Origin: JBBDIK01 sp964640385 | GTDB lineage: Bacteria > Actinomycetota > UBA4738 > JBBDHU01 | Assembly: GCA_964640385.1 (NCBI GenBank) | Contig: CAZXFL010000011.1 | Span: 4,602 to 68,601, forward strand | Direction: 5' to 3' | DNA: 64,000 bases | In this document: positions 43,564-52,341 of the stretch, piece after piece | Layout of the letters: every line of letters begins with the position of its first letter | How positions within the stretch are numbered: the stretch's first letter is position 1 | Made by a program: the position numbers and the translations under genes | Notes under the pieces: generated by a model | What the model saw: only the letters and a program-made list of their open reading frames with translations | What the model was told of the DNA's origin: nothing | Databases searched by the model: none

Positions 43564-44054
43564 GCCTTGCTCCCAACCTGCTCGCGCGGAACGACGATCT
43601 TGCGCGGCATCCGTCCCCGGGTGGCGACGCGCCGGCCGATGACGTACAGCTCGCACCCGACGCACAACCCGGTGGTCGAGGCCAGGAGCGCGAGCGCAGC
43701 CACGATCAGGGCCAGCGTCCACGCCACGCCGGCCAGCGAGAGCCCGTACCAAGCGATGGTCGCGCCCCCCATGAAGCCGAACCCGCAGAGGTTCGCGAAG
43801 CGCGGCGGGGCAGATTCCTCCAGCTCCTTCGGCGGCCCGAACCGCAGCAGCCCCTTGAGCCCCTTGAACACGTAGACGTACGGGTTGCCCGTCGGCCCGA
43901 CGAATGTCGCCAGCCCCAGGATCACCGTCAGGATCGGGAAGATGACCGGCAACTGGAGGACCCATGCCAGCAAGGCGAGCATCCCCGTGATGAACTGCCC
44001 GACCCGCGGCTGGCGGGGGTCGATCATCCGTGATCTCCTTGGGTCGTCGGTCAT
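43560..44054 (-). CDS. DUF4395 membrane protein
   Basis: A 164-residue membrane protein with about four helices. The DUF4395 pattern includes DPRQPRVGQFITG at the N-terminus and a C-terminal TTGLCVGCELY with a Cys pair (CVGC). That pair next to a thioredoxin gene suggests a thiol-redox unit in the membrane (inferred). GGAGAG precedes the ATG at 44054. Confidence 0.88.
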   Translation of the reverse strand: MTDDPRRSRMIDPRQPRVGQFITGMLALLAWVLQLPVIFPILTVILGLATFVGPTGNPYVYVFKGLKGLLRFGPPKELEESAPPRFANLCGFGFMGGATIAWYGLSLAGVAWTLALIVAALALLASTTGLCVGCELYVIGRRVATRGRMPRKIVVPREQVGSKA

Positions 44055-44434
44055 TCGCTCTCCTCGAGAAACATGAAGGCCGCCCTCGAGGCGGCCGGTG
44101 GTGAGTCCTTTCTCCCGGTGGTCGCGCTACGGCCGCACTCCCTCCATCCGTGCCCCCGGGCGGGCACTATCGGGGCGACGGCAGACCCGGCAAGGGATCA
44201 TCGCCCCGACCAGCCCGTGTGCGCGTGTACGGATCATTCCCGACCCCTGTAGTGGGATTCCTTAAGGCTAGTGTGGCTTGCAGGTGCAACAACTGTCAAG
44301 GCTGGTCTCACCGTCGCCCTGGCATCGCCAGCACGGCCGCCCAGCGGCATGCTGGGCCGTCCACGCCTCGGGGATCCAGAACCACGGATGGCACATCTTT
44401 CCCTCGTCGCGCGACTGGTCTACGCTCGAGCACG
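44055..44434. other. 380-bp region without a supported gene
   Basis: Holds a GGCCGCC-CTCGA-GGCGGCC hairpin at 44078-44096 on the upstream side of DUF4395 (its likely mRNA leader) and a GCCCGGGC-type inverted repeat near 44155. The open frames crossing it lack ribosome-binding sites and family features. Confidence 0.5.
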
Positions 44435-44659
44435 ATGAGCGATCGAGATGTCGGGCCGGCCGCACGCAGCTGGGTACAGCCGCTGGTCCGGCTCGCAAGC
44501 GCCCTCATCATCGCTGCGGCGATCCTTGGGGCCGCCTGGATCATGGCCCATCCCGACGCGACGACCAGATGCGCCATCTCCGGGGGAACCTGGCAAGAGG
44601 ACGTGGGCAAGTGCCTGTACCCCGTGACCTCGCATCCGCTGTTCATGCCGCCCGACTAG
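44435..44659 (+). CDS. small single-span membrane protein, hypothetical
   Basis: A 74-residue open frame with one hydrophobic helix (VRLASALIIAAAILGAAWIM) and two Cys in the outer tail. TACGCT at 44420-44425 is 8 bases before the ATG, matching the leaderless promoters elsewhere in the window. Function unknown. Confidence 0.5.
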   Translation: MSDRDVGPAARSWVQPLVRLASALIIAAAILGAAWIMAHPDATTRCAISGGTWQEDVGKCLYPVTSHPLFMPPD

Positions 44660-44746
44660 CTGCCGAGCACCATTCGCACGCGCACGAAAGGACCTCGGGT
44701 CAGCCAGCGCCGGAGGGAAGGATGACGGAAGATCTTCGCCGAAACG

Positions 44747-44790
44747 TGCGCGCCGGGGAGGAGTCGAACCCCCAACCTTCTGATCCGTAG
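44747..44790 (-). repeat. 44-bp duplicate of the tRNA-Arg 3' half (att-like)
   Basis: Identical to 45938-45981, which is the 3' half of tRNA-Arg(ACG) from the anticodon loop to just past the 3' end. The match stops sharply at the anticodon loop; the rest of the tRNA is not present. It is direct-oriented with the intact tRNA, 1.19 kb away. Confidence 0.9.
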
Positions 44791-44942
44791 GTATCCCGGC
44801 CCGTGCGCTGTGCTATCCCGCCTAACGCGCTGGTCGCCCGATCACACAACTCGTCCAGTTATCGGCTGCCTCGCGCGCTGTAGGACTCGATTCCTGAACG
44901 CTCAACCAGCACACCTCTCGGGGGCGCCCGGGCGGCGTGAGA

Positions 44943-44948
44943 TAACTT
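44943..44948 (+). promoter_or_regulatory. -10 element for the EamA transporter (leaderless)
   Basis: TAACTT ends 7 bases before the ATG at 44956. Confidence 0.45.
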
Positions 44949-44955
44949 GGTCTGT

Positions 44956-45981
44956 ATGTCCGAGGCATCGCATCGGGAGAAGCTCTCACCGGCGCCGGCC
45001 CAGTCGCGCTCGGTCTGGGCGGCCCTGATCACCGTGTGGATCGCCTGGGGGACCGTCTACCTCGCCACGCGGATCGTGAACCAGAGCATGCCGCCGCTCA
45101 TGGCGTCGTCGTCCCGTTTCCTGGTCGCCGGACCCATTCTGTACTTGATCGCGATCCGACGGCGAGGTACCTCGGCGCCTCGCCCGACCGTCCACCAGTG
45201 GCGCACCGCCGCCGTCGTCGGCACGCTCCTCGTGTCCGGAGGTATCGGCCTCACCGCACTCGCGCAGGACACGATCCCATCGGGCCTCGCCGCCTTGCTC
45301 ATCGCGCTGGTGCCGCTGTGGATGGCGCTCTTCGACCGGCTGCTGTTCGGGATCCGCCTTCGCCCCGTTACCGTGGTGGGCCTGCTCATCGGCTTCGCAG
45401 GAGCGGCCATGCTCGTCGGCGGTTCTCTTGCCGGCACGGTGGACCCCCTAGGGCTGGGCCTCGTCATCGTCGCCTCCCTCCTGTGGACGTTGGGTTCCCT
45501 CTACTCGCGAGGCGCGAACCTCCCGGACGACCCGCTCGTCACGGCCGGGATGGAGATGCTCTGCGGTGGAGTCGCCGGGCTGGGAGTCGCGCTGATCCTC
45601 GGCGAAGCCCGAGGTTTGGAGCCGGCCACGTTCACGTGGGTCTCGATTGTGTCGTTCGTCTATCTTGTCATCGTCGGATCAATCGTCGGCTACACCTGCT
45701 ACGCGTGGCTCCTTCGCTCCGCACCCACGGCACTCGTCTCGACTTTCGCGTACGTGAATCCCGTCGTGGCCGTCGTACTCGGGTCCGTGATCCTCTCGGA
45801 GGCGTTCACCGCGCGAACCGGCGGCGCGGCGTGCGCGGTGGTCGTCGCGGTGATCCTGATCGTGTCGGGGCAGGGAAGGCCGCACGGCGAACCTCGATCT
45901 GGTGGGTCGGCAGTCCAAGCCGCCACTTCGCGCGGGCTGCGCGCCGGGGAGGAGTCGAACCCCCAACCTTCTGATCCGTAG
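44956..45981 (+). CDS. EamA/DMT-family permease
   Basis: A drug/metabolite-type transporter with ten predicted membrane helices. It has two EamA halves: WIAWGTVYLATRIVNQSMPP opens the first and TLGSLYSRGANLPDDPLV the second. Native sequence seems to end near ILIVSGQGRPHG; the last 30 or so residues read into the antisense strand of tRNA-Arg and stop inside the anticodon region. That tail is therefore probably not selected. The gene lies alone between the two 44-bp repeats. The substrate is unknown. Confidence 0.88.
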   Translation: MSEASHREKLSPAPAQSRSVWAALITVWIAWGTVYLATRIVNQSMPPLMASSSRFLVAGPILYLIAIRRRGTSAPRPTVHQWRTAAVVGTLLVSGGIGLTALAQDTIPSGLAALLIALVPLWMALFDRLLFGIRLRPVTVVGLLIGFAGAAMLVGGSLAGTVDPLGLGLVIVASLLWTLGSLYSRGANLPDDPLVTAGMEMLCGGVAGLGVALILGEARGLEPATFTWVSIVSFVYLVIVGSIVGYTCYAWLLRSAPTALVSTFAYVNPVVAVVLGSVILSEAFTARTGGAACAVVVAVILIVSGQGRPHGEPRSGGSAVQAATSRGLRAGEESNPQPSDP

Positions 45982-46012
45982 TCAGATGCTCTATCCATTG
46001 AGCTACCGGCGC
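45940..46012 (-). tRNA. tRNA-Arg(ACG)
   Basis: 73-nt cloverleaf. Acceptor GCGCCGG/CCGGCGC with discriminator G, anticodon loop CTACGGA, T-arm GGGGG-TTCGACT-CCTCC. A34 should be deaminated by TadA. The 3' half is duplicated at 44747. Confidence 0.97.
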
Positions 46013-46071
46013 AAACGGACCCTCGGAACGCTACCAAACCGAGCGCGACAGCCGCGACGGGATCGGTTTGG

Positions 46072-46161
46072 CGGAGACGGCGCGATTCGAACGCGCGAGG
46101 GAGCTCATCACCCCCTAACCGCTTAGCAGGCGGTTGCTTTCGGCCGCTCAGCCACGTCTCC
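46072..46161 (-). tRNA. tRNA-Ser(GCT)
   Basis: 90-nt type II tRNA. Acceptor GGAGACG/CGTCTCC with discriminator G, anticodon loop CTGCTAA in an ACCGC/GCGGT stem, T-arm GCGCG-TTCGAAT-CGCGC. Confidence 0.97.
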
Positions 46162-46343
46162 GAGCCGATTCTACGGCATCCAAGGCTGAGACCGCCTCGT
46201 TGCAGGGACCGACTCCCGTCACGGAGGCCTCAAACGGGCGACGGACAACACCGGTTCCTGTCGCCTCCTGCGAGCTATGCGAACCACGGCAAGTACGCTA
46301 GGCCAGTTGGCGCTCCCTCCGCCGACGAAGGGGACAACGAACG

Positions 46344-47432
46344 ATGACGGAGCGGCGCGACCTCCACCGGCGCGACTTCCTTGCCTACCTCGCCGGCGGC
46401 GCGGGCGGGATGATCCTCGGAACCGCGACGGGGGCGAGTGCCTCCACTGGCGACGCCGCCGCCGCCCCAGGCAACTCCGCCGTTGTGGATGTTCGCGCGC
46501 ACGGCGCACAGGGAGACGGCGAGACCGACGACACCGAAGCGGTCCAACGAGCAGCTTCTGCCACTCCCATCGGCAGCATCCTGCTCTTCCCGCCGGGACT
46601 CTACGTCGTCTCTGACACTATCCAGATGCCACCGAGCATCACGGTCTCGGGAACGGGCCTCGGGGACCTCTCCAGCACCGGGATCAGCGCGCTCACGGTG
46701 ATGGGATCTCTGTTCAAGTGGGAGGTCAACACCGCGACCGGTGTCGTCGTGCGAGATCTGACCATCGCCGGACCAAGAGGACTCGGCGGAGGCGACCTCG
46801 CCGGGGACGACCTCGGGTCCTGCGGCTTGGACTTCGGACGCTACGGCTCGCACCTCACACTGTCAAACCTCTATCTGGATGGGTTCACCAACGCGGTCGT
46901 GTTCCGTGGTCAGCAAACGGTTCGCATCGACAACGTCACCTCGAACAACCCCGGGAGCCATGGACTGGCCCTCCTCGGCGCCACGATGTTCACGATCACG
47001 GGCGGGCTCTTCGGCAACGTGTCCGACCCCACCGATCGCGCCGCGGGTATCTACATCGCGGACTCGGCCTTCATCCGATGTGCCGGTGTCACCGTCGACG
47101 AAAGTATCGGCAACGCGACCTCGCTCTCCATCCGCAGCGGCAGCGACGTCTCCTTCGAGAGCGGGCTCGTCTACGTCTACGAAGGAGAGGTCGGCATACT
47201 GATCGGTGACGGTGAGGAGAGCCGGCCTCGGGACGTGACCATCGCGAACTCCGTCGTGATGCCGTTCGGGACCCACGCAGCCGCGAACACCATCAAGATC
47301 ATGCCGGGCGCGCTGGACACGACACTGGACAACGTCACGACGCGTACGCCCCACGGAGGGGGCGACATCGACGACCAGGGAACGGGGACGGTGTCGATCA
47401 ACGTGAATCAATCAGGGGTCATCACGAGATGA
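46344..47432 (+). CDS. Tat-exported right-handed beta-helix protein (pectate-lyase-3-like)
   Basis: A 362-residue protein. A Tat signal (HRRDFLAYLAGGAGG) is followed by the typical start of a Pectate_lyase_3/glycosyl hydrolase 28-like fold: VDVRAHGAQGDGETDDTEAVQRA. Repeats of short Asn/Gly-turn strands build the beta helix. It may bind or cut a polysaccharide; catalytic residues are not obvious. AAGGGGA lies upstream of the ATG. Overlaps the next gene by four bases. Confidence 0.8.
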   Translation: MTERRDLHRRDFLAYLAGGAGGMILGTATGASASTGDAAAAPGNSAVVDVRAHGAQGDGETDDTEAVQRAASATPIGSILLFPPGLYVVSDTIQMPPSITVSGTGLGDLSSTGISALTVMGSLFKWEVNTATGVVVRDLTIAGPRGLGGGDLAGDDLGSCGLDFGRYGSHLTLSNLYLDGFTNAVVFRGQQTVRIDNVTSNNPGSHGLALLGATMFTITGGLFGNVSDPTDRAAGIYIADSAFIRCAGVTVDESIGNATSLSIRSGSDVSFESGLVYVYEGEVGILIGDGEESRPRDVTIANSVVMPFGTHAAANTIKIMPGALDTTLDNVTTRTPHGGGDIDDQGTGTVSINVNQSGVITR

Positions 47433-47824
47433 AGGAGTCGGGCCGGCTCGTGGCTATCCGTGTCGGGCTGGTGGTCGGGGCGCTCCTCGCTTTCGCTATC
47501 GGCATCGATCAGCACCGCGCCCCCTTGTTCGGACGCCCGGGTTGGCTCGTTCCCGTGGCGATCGGCGGATCCCTCTTCTGTCTCGCGGCCAGAGCCCCGG
47601 TTGGGCTTCCCTTCCGCTTAGGCAAGCCGATCTTGCTGGGCGCGATCCCGGGGCTCCTGATCGTGAACTCCATGTTCGCGTACGAAGGGATCCACGTGAT
47701 GCCTACGGATCTGCATTTCGGCCCGATCTTCGGATGGACCCTTTACGCGGAGGCGATGATGGCGCTCGCCGTACTGGTCGGGGTGGCCCTCGCGTCCGGC
47801 TTCACCGAACGATCGCGAGATTGA
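47429..47824 (+). CDS. small multi-span membrane protein, hypothetical
   Basis: A 131-residue protein with four predicted membrane helices and a short charged tail (TERSRD). It starts at an ATG overlapping the stop of the beta-helix gene (ATGA), so it is probably co-translated with it. I do not recognise the family. Confidence 0.7.
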   Translation: MKESGRLVAIRVGLVVGALLAFAIGIDQHRAPLFGRPGWLVPVAIGGSLFCLAARAPVGLPFRLGKPILLGAIPGLLIVNSMFAYEGIHVMPTDLHFGPIFGWTLYAEAMMALAVLVGVALASGFTERSRD

Positions 47825-47851
47825 CCCAAGGCTTCGCCGAACCGACCGAGC

Positions 47852-47906
47852 ATCAGCGGCTTAGGGCGATCCCTTCGAGTCGCAGGTTCAAGTCCTGCCG
47901 GCGCCT
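47852..47906 (+). pseudogene. tRNA 3'-end-like fragment
   Basis: Contains a perfect T-arm GCAGG-TTCAAGT-CCTGC followed by an acceptor-like CGGCGCC. No matching 5' acceptor GGCGCCG is found upstream and no clear anticodon arm precedes it. It looks like the 3' part of a tRNA left by recombination. The parent tRNA cannot be named. Confidence 0.5.
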
Positions 47907-47924
47907 TCAGCGCGAACGTTCAGG

Positions 47925-49325
47925 TCAGGGGGACGAGGTCTGGGCCTTGGATCTCGATCGAAGAGCCGCAGCGATCATGTATATCCCGCCGAAGGTGAGG
48001 AGCAAGATCAGGGGATCGGTTGGGATGCGAACCCTTGGATACCCGACGTCGGTCGTGACCGAAACCATCGCCGTGTAGACCACGAGGGAGAGGGAGATAC
48101 ACCAAGTGGAGATCGCTGCTCGGACGCTGAATGGACCCTTCACCGATGCTCCGATCCTTCGGGCCAGAAAGAGTCCGGTGACACCCACGAGCTGGACGAA
48201 GAAAGCCAGGACGAATCCGAAGTGGGCCACCAGGAATGCGGGCGGGAAGTCCCGAGTCGTACTCGGTCCATAGTCGGCGACCTCACCCCCCGTCGACGGA
48301 AGGATGTAGCTCGCGGACGCCGTGGCGACCGAGGCCAGGTATTGACCTGGATGGAGAGCGATCAGACGGAGATTCAGCATGAGCATATGGTTCGAGATCT
48401 CGGCCCGGTCCATATGCAGTTCTTCCTGGAGGTCACGCATGACGGGCCAGACGTACATCTGAGCCATCCCCTTGGGATTCTCAGCCAGTGCCTCGTTCCG
48501 CGCTTGGAGCAGGATCGGCTTCGCGGGCTCGTCGTCCGGCAGATGTTCGACGAAGCCCGCCGTCTTCGTGCTCAGATTCCAGCCCAGGAGCGGTGAGAAG
48601 CCCACGTACCCGAAGCGGGCGGCGTTGAGGACGATCATCCCTCCTATCAGGACCACAGATCCTGCGACGAGCAGCCCCGAGGACCGTACGGCCCGACGCC
48701 GGGATCCCTTTCGCGAGAGCCACCCCAGTACGGCGACGGCCATCAGCACCCCGAAGAGTTGGTAGGTGGGCCTCACAAAGGCAGCGGCCGCGATAGAGGA
48801 TCCGGCCAGCAAGGCGTCACTCCGTTTTCCGCGCTCGGTCCACCGGACGAGGAAAAGGGCGGTAAGGGTGACAAGGAGCTCGCACGACGCCTCGGTTCCT
48901 CCAACTGTCACCCTCTGCATCATCGGGGGACTGAGAAGTACGAGCGCTAGGGCAAGCAGGGCCGGAGACGGAAGGGCGAAGCGTCGAGCAAGCGCAAGGA
49001 TGATCCACGTGGTAGCCAGGTGGGAGAGGAGTTGGACGAAGAAGAGGGCCGACGTAAGGTGATCCTGGCTGCCGGTTAGCGCAAGGATCGCAGGGTACCC
49101 GAGCGTGCGGTAGGGGAGAAGGTCCAAGCTAGGCTCGACCAGCGCATCGCGGAGCTCGAAGACCCCGTACTGATAAGACAGCGTATCGGGCGTTTCCCGC
49201 GGAGTTGTTCCCCACAAGGCAACACAGGCGATGGAGCCCAGCGCCATGAGGACGATGACCCAGACAGCGATCCTGCGCGGCACACCAAGTACGGTTTCGG
49301 CGTCAGCCTTCATCCTCTTCTCCAT
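47925..49325 (-). CDS. polytopic membrane protein, glycosyltransferase-39-like
   Basis: A 466-residue protein with about ten membrane helices. The first periplasmic loop has TPDTLSYQYGVFELRD and YRTLGYPAILALTG, resembling the Asp-containing catalytic loop of dolichyl-phosphate-mannose-type (GT-C) transferases. FVRPTYQLFG follows in a later helix. It may add sugars to lipids or proteins outside the membrane. Start could also be the ATG four codons later. Bounded by a tRNA fragment and tRNA-Ser. Confidence 0.68.
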   Translation of the reverse strand: MEKRMKADAETVLGVPRRIAVWVIVLMALGSIACVALWGTTPRETPDTLSYQYGVFELRDALVEPSLDLLPYRTLGYPAILALTGSQDHLTSALFFVQLLSHLATTWIILALARRFALPSPALLALALVLLSPPMMQRVTVGGTEASCELLVTLTALFLVRWTERGKRSDALLAGSSIAAAAFVRPTYQLFGVLMAVAVLGWLSRKGSRRRAVRSSGLLVAGSVVLIGGMIVLNAARFGYVGFSPLLGWNLSTKTAGFVEHLPDDEPAKPILLQARNEALAENPKGMAQMYVWPVMRDLQEELHMDRAEISNHMLMLNLRLIALHPGQYLASVATASASYILPSTGGEVADYGPSTTRDFPPAFLVAHFGFVLAFFVQLVGVTGLFLARRIGASVKGPFSVRAAISTWCISLSLVVYTAMVSVTTDVGYPRVRIPTDPLILLLTFGGIYMIAAALRSRSKAQTSSP

Positions 49326-49485
49326 CCGGGCCGGCGTCTTCAGTCGGGCAAGAAGCAGATTCTATCTACCCCCCGAAGGGTCCTGAGATCTATCGCGCCT
49401 GAGCGCGCTCCTGTGAGCGAAACGCTCTCAGTCACCACCCATCGACGCGAACCATCGAATGCGCGACTAGCGGCACAACTTCTGG

Positions 49486-49572
49486 CGGGAGGAGTGGGAT
49501 TCGAACCCACGATCGAGTTGCCCCGATAACGGTTTTCAAGACCGTCGCCTTCGTCCGCTCGGCCATCCTCCC
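49486..49572 (-). tRNA. tRNA-Ser(TGA)
   Basis: 87-nt type II tRNA. Acceptor GGGAGGA/TCCTCCC with discriminator G, anticodon loop CTTGAAA in an ACGGT/ACCGT stem, T-arm GTGGG-TTCGAAT-CCCAC. Confidence 0.97.
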
Positions 49573-49613
49573 TTGCGGACTTTACTACTGAGGGAGCGTG
49601 CCCCCGGGAGGGC

Positions 49614-50612
49614 TCAGCTGGTCACTTCACGCACGAACTGCAGTTCTGCGTCGTAGCCGGCGACGACGGCTCCCGGCACGGTGATCGGCCGGAACTGCAG
49701 AGTCATGTGGTTGGTCAGGCTCACTGTTGAACCGACGATCTGACCTGCCCAGCCGGACGAGTTGTTGTTGGCGAAGCTGACGTTGCAGGGCGTGTAGACG
49801 AATGTGTTCAGACCGTTGAGGACCGTCAGGTTCGAGGTCGTGATCGTCCCGCCGGTCGTGCAGTTGGGTGACCCGGTCGTCGGATAGGGCACCATCAGGA
49901 ACAGGTCGAAGGTCCCACCGACACCGTTGAGCGTCACGCGCTGACTGGTCGAGATGGTCCCGTTAGTGATGATCGCTATGTTGCCCCGAAGGTTCACCGT
50001 CGAGTTGTTCGTCCACGACAGCGCGCAGTTCGCGGTGATCCTCACGACGTAGCTGCCCACCGGGCCGGAGTCGACGAACGCCTTCGCTGTCGCGCAGCTC
50101 GTGTAGGTGTTCACCGTGTAGCCCGCGGCCTGCCATGCCGTCTGCGTCGCCGAGTCCCACTTGAGCTGCGGGAAGGTGTGCTGGGGCGGGGCTCCTTGTG
50201 GGGACATCGGGGTCTGTGTGCCGGTCACCGATGAGGAGCCCGAGAGCGTGATCGAGGTCCCGGCCCGGGCGTCGCCCTGCACGGCCGAGTTGTTCGATAG
50301 AGAAACCGAGGACGTGGATGACGTCGTTTCCGAGCCGATCGTCGCGCCGTTGGAGACCGAAACGGCGCTGTTAGCCCACACGCCTCCGCCGAACGTTCCG
50401 GAGTTGCTGATGGTGGCGGATCCCTGCGCGTAGACCGGGCCTTCCACGGTGACGTTGTTGGTCGACGTGAAGTTCCCGTTCGTGTAGATGCCGGCGTCGT
50501 TGAGGATGTCATCCTGGAGCGTCAACTGGTTCCCCAAGGTCAGGCTCTGGTCCGCGAAGATGGCCTGGCCGAACCCGCCGTAGTTCGGTGACAGCGCGAC
50601 GCTCGCCTGCAT
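49614..50612 (-). pseudogene. truncated tandem copy of the pilin-like/bactofilin-like surface protein
   Basis: 332 codons closely matching the C-terminal two thirds of the protein at 50683-52149 (SPNYGGFGQAIFADQ versus SPIYGGFGNAIFAQQ, YTVNTYTSCATAKAF versus YTVNTYTNCATAKAF). Homology continues upstream to ATALVSSVG at about 50672, right after the stop of the intact gene. The N-terminal signal helix and pilin-like region are missing. So a deletion or unequal crossover joined the two copies. If translated from the internal ATG at 50612, the product has no export signal. Confidence 0.7.
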
Positions 50613-50682
50613 CTGGCGATCGACCTCGCGCCCGTTGGCACCGTCGCTCCCGACCGAGGAGACCAGGGCGGTGGCCGCGCGG

Positions 50683-52149
50683 CTAGACCTCGCGGATGTA
50701 CGAGAGGTAGGCGTCGTACCCGACGATGTTGGCGCTCGGGACCGTGATTGGGACGAAATTGAGCTCCATCTGGTTCGTCAGGATGACCTGTCCGCCGATC
50801 AGTTGCCCGTTCCAGCCACCGCTGTTGTTGTTGCCGAAACTGATCGTGCAGGGCGTGTAGACGAAGGTGTTGAGGTTGTTCAGCTGGGTGAGGTTCGACA
50901 CGCTGATCGTCCCCTGTCCGGTACAGTTCGGCGACCCCACGCTCGGATAAGGAACGATCAGGAACAGGTTGCGCTCTGCACCGACGCCGGTCAGCGTCGT
51001 GTTGTTGACCGTCGTGATCGAGCCGTCCGTGATGATCGCCAGGTTGCCGTTCAGCTCGACGTCGGAGTTATTCGACCACGACAGCGCGCAGTTCGTAGCG
51101 ATCCGTACCACGTAGTCCCCCGTGAATCCAGATTCGATGAAGGCCTTCGCCGTGGCACAGTTGGTGTAGGTATTCACCGTGTAGCCGGCATCCTCCCACT
51201 CCGCTTGGACCTCGGTGTCCCACGGGAGTTGCGGGAACTCCTGTAGCGGAGGCGGCCCTTGAGGCGCGTTCTGTGTCTGCGTACCCGTGATCTGTGTCCC
51301 ATCGTGGGTGATCGTCGTGCCGGCCCGGGCATCTCCCTGGATCAGCGCGGAGTTCTCGAGCGTGATCGAGGAGGTGGACGACGTGACCTCACCGAACACC
51401 GAGACGCTGTTCGCCATGTGAACCTCGTCGTTCGCCCAGACGCCCGTGAACACCGTCCCGCTGTTCTCCAGGAGGGCAGCACCCTGCGCGTACACCTTGC
51501 CGTGGACCTCGGTGTTGTTGCTCGTGGTGAAGTCCCCGTTCGTATACAGATCGGCGTCGTCGCCGATGTTCCCCAAGACCGTGAGCTGGTTGACGAGGCT
51601 CAGCCCCTGCTGGGCGAAGATCGCGTTGCCGAAGCCTCCGTAGATGGGAGAGAGGCGCACATGCGCTTGCATCGTCCGGCTTACGTGCTGCGTCGCCCCG
51701 ATCGTGCCCACCGCCGTGACCAGGGCGGTGTCCGGCTCGGCGTCGTCGGTGCACGCCAGTTCGGCGCCAGCCTCGTCGAAGATCTGTACCGTTGCGGTCC
51801 AGGTTGCCCGGGTCGCGACCAGCTCGCCGGTCTCCGGATCGCAGACGGCTTGGCCGACCGCGTTCTCCAAGGAGCCGAGGAAGCCGTCCACGCCGGTCTC
51901 GGCGGCGGTGATCGCCTGGAGCCGCTTGTTGTCGTAAGCCGCGCTATCCGTGGCGTGCAACGAGAGTTGGAAGACCGCAACGCTCAGGCTGACGAGCACC
52001 ATCGAAACCAAAAGGACGACGATAAGCGCGATCCCGTCCTCTTGCTGGAGCCGATCGACGAGCGCGCGTCGATGGACGTTGAGCCCTCGGAATCGAGGGG
52101 CGGATCCGCCTTCCCGCGGCGGGCATATGGGACGTGTCCGTCCAGCCAT
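50683..52149 (-). CDS. surface protein with prepilin-like N-terminus and bactofilin-like beta-solenoid repeats
   Basis: A 488-residue protein. After a basic start, QQEDGIALIVVLLVSMVLVSLSVAV is a PilX/prepilin-type membrane helix (residues 36-60). Next comes a helical region with TAAETGVDGFL. The middle (about 170-290) has regular short strands with Gly/Asn turns such as VHGKVYAQGAALLENSG, like a bactofilin beta-solenoid. The end is a Cys-containing domain. GGAGAGGG precedes the ATG at 52149. Probably an assembled, secreted surface element; no pilus ATPase is in the window. Confidence 0.72.
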   Translation of the reverse strand: MAGRTRPICPPREGGSAPRFRGLNVHRRALVDRLQQEDGIALIVVLLVSMVLVSLSVAVFQLSLHATDSAAYDNKRLQAITAAETGVDGFLGSLENAVGQAVCDPETGELVATRATWTATVQIFDEAGAELACTDDAEPDTALVTAVGTIGATQHVSRTMQAHVRLSPIYGGFGNAIFAQQGLSLVNQLTVLGNIGDDADLYTNGDFTTSNNTEVHGKVYAQGAALLENSGTVFTGVWANDEVHMANSVSVFGEVTSSTSSITLENSALIQGDARAGTTITHDGTQITGTQTQNAPQGPPPLQEFPQLPWDTEVQAEWEDAGYTVNTYTNCATAKAFIESGFTGDYVVRIATNCALSWSNNSDVELNGNLAIITDGSITTVNNTTLTGVGAERNLFLIVPYPSVGSPNCTGQGTISVSNLTQLNNLNTFVYTPCTISFGNNNSGGWNGQLIGGQVILTNQMELNFVPITVPSANIVGYDAYLSYIREV

Positions 52150-52185
52150 TACCCTCTCCTCTCCGCCCCGAAGGGCCGGAGGCGA

Positions 52186-52217
52186 GGGAAGCACCCGGGA
52201 AGCACCCGGGAAGCACA
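52186..52217. repeat. 11-bp tandem repeat, about three copies
   Basis: GGGAAGCACCC occurs twice in full and a third time nearly complete, head to tail, 37 bases upstream of the surface-protein start. Confidence 0.75.
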
Positions 52218-52341
52218 CCCGCGGGCCGAAGCCCGTACTCCTAATCCACTTTTCGGCAGCAGAGCTACTGCACTTTAGGTAGCTGCCACGTATCGGTCAA
52301 TAGCCCTAGGCCGGATGACGGATACGCCTCTGCCGGCGTGC

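Noticed and set aside
44150..44434. N-terminal extension of the small membrane-protein frame
   Set aside because: No family features, no ribosome-binding site, and a leaderless-type -10 lies directly before the internal ATG at 44435.
44747..44830. A complete second tRNA-Arg
   Set aside because: Only the 3' half matches; no acceptor 5' strand, D-arm or full anticodon stem can be formed.
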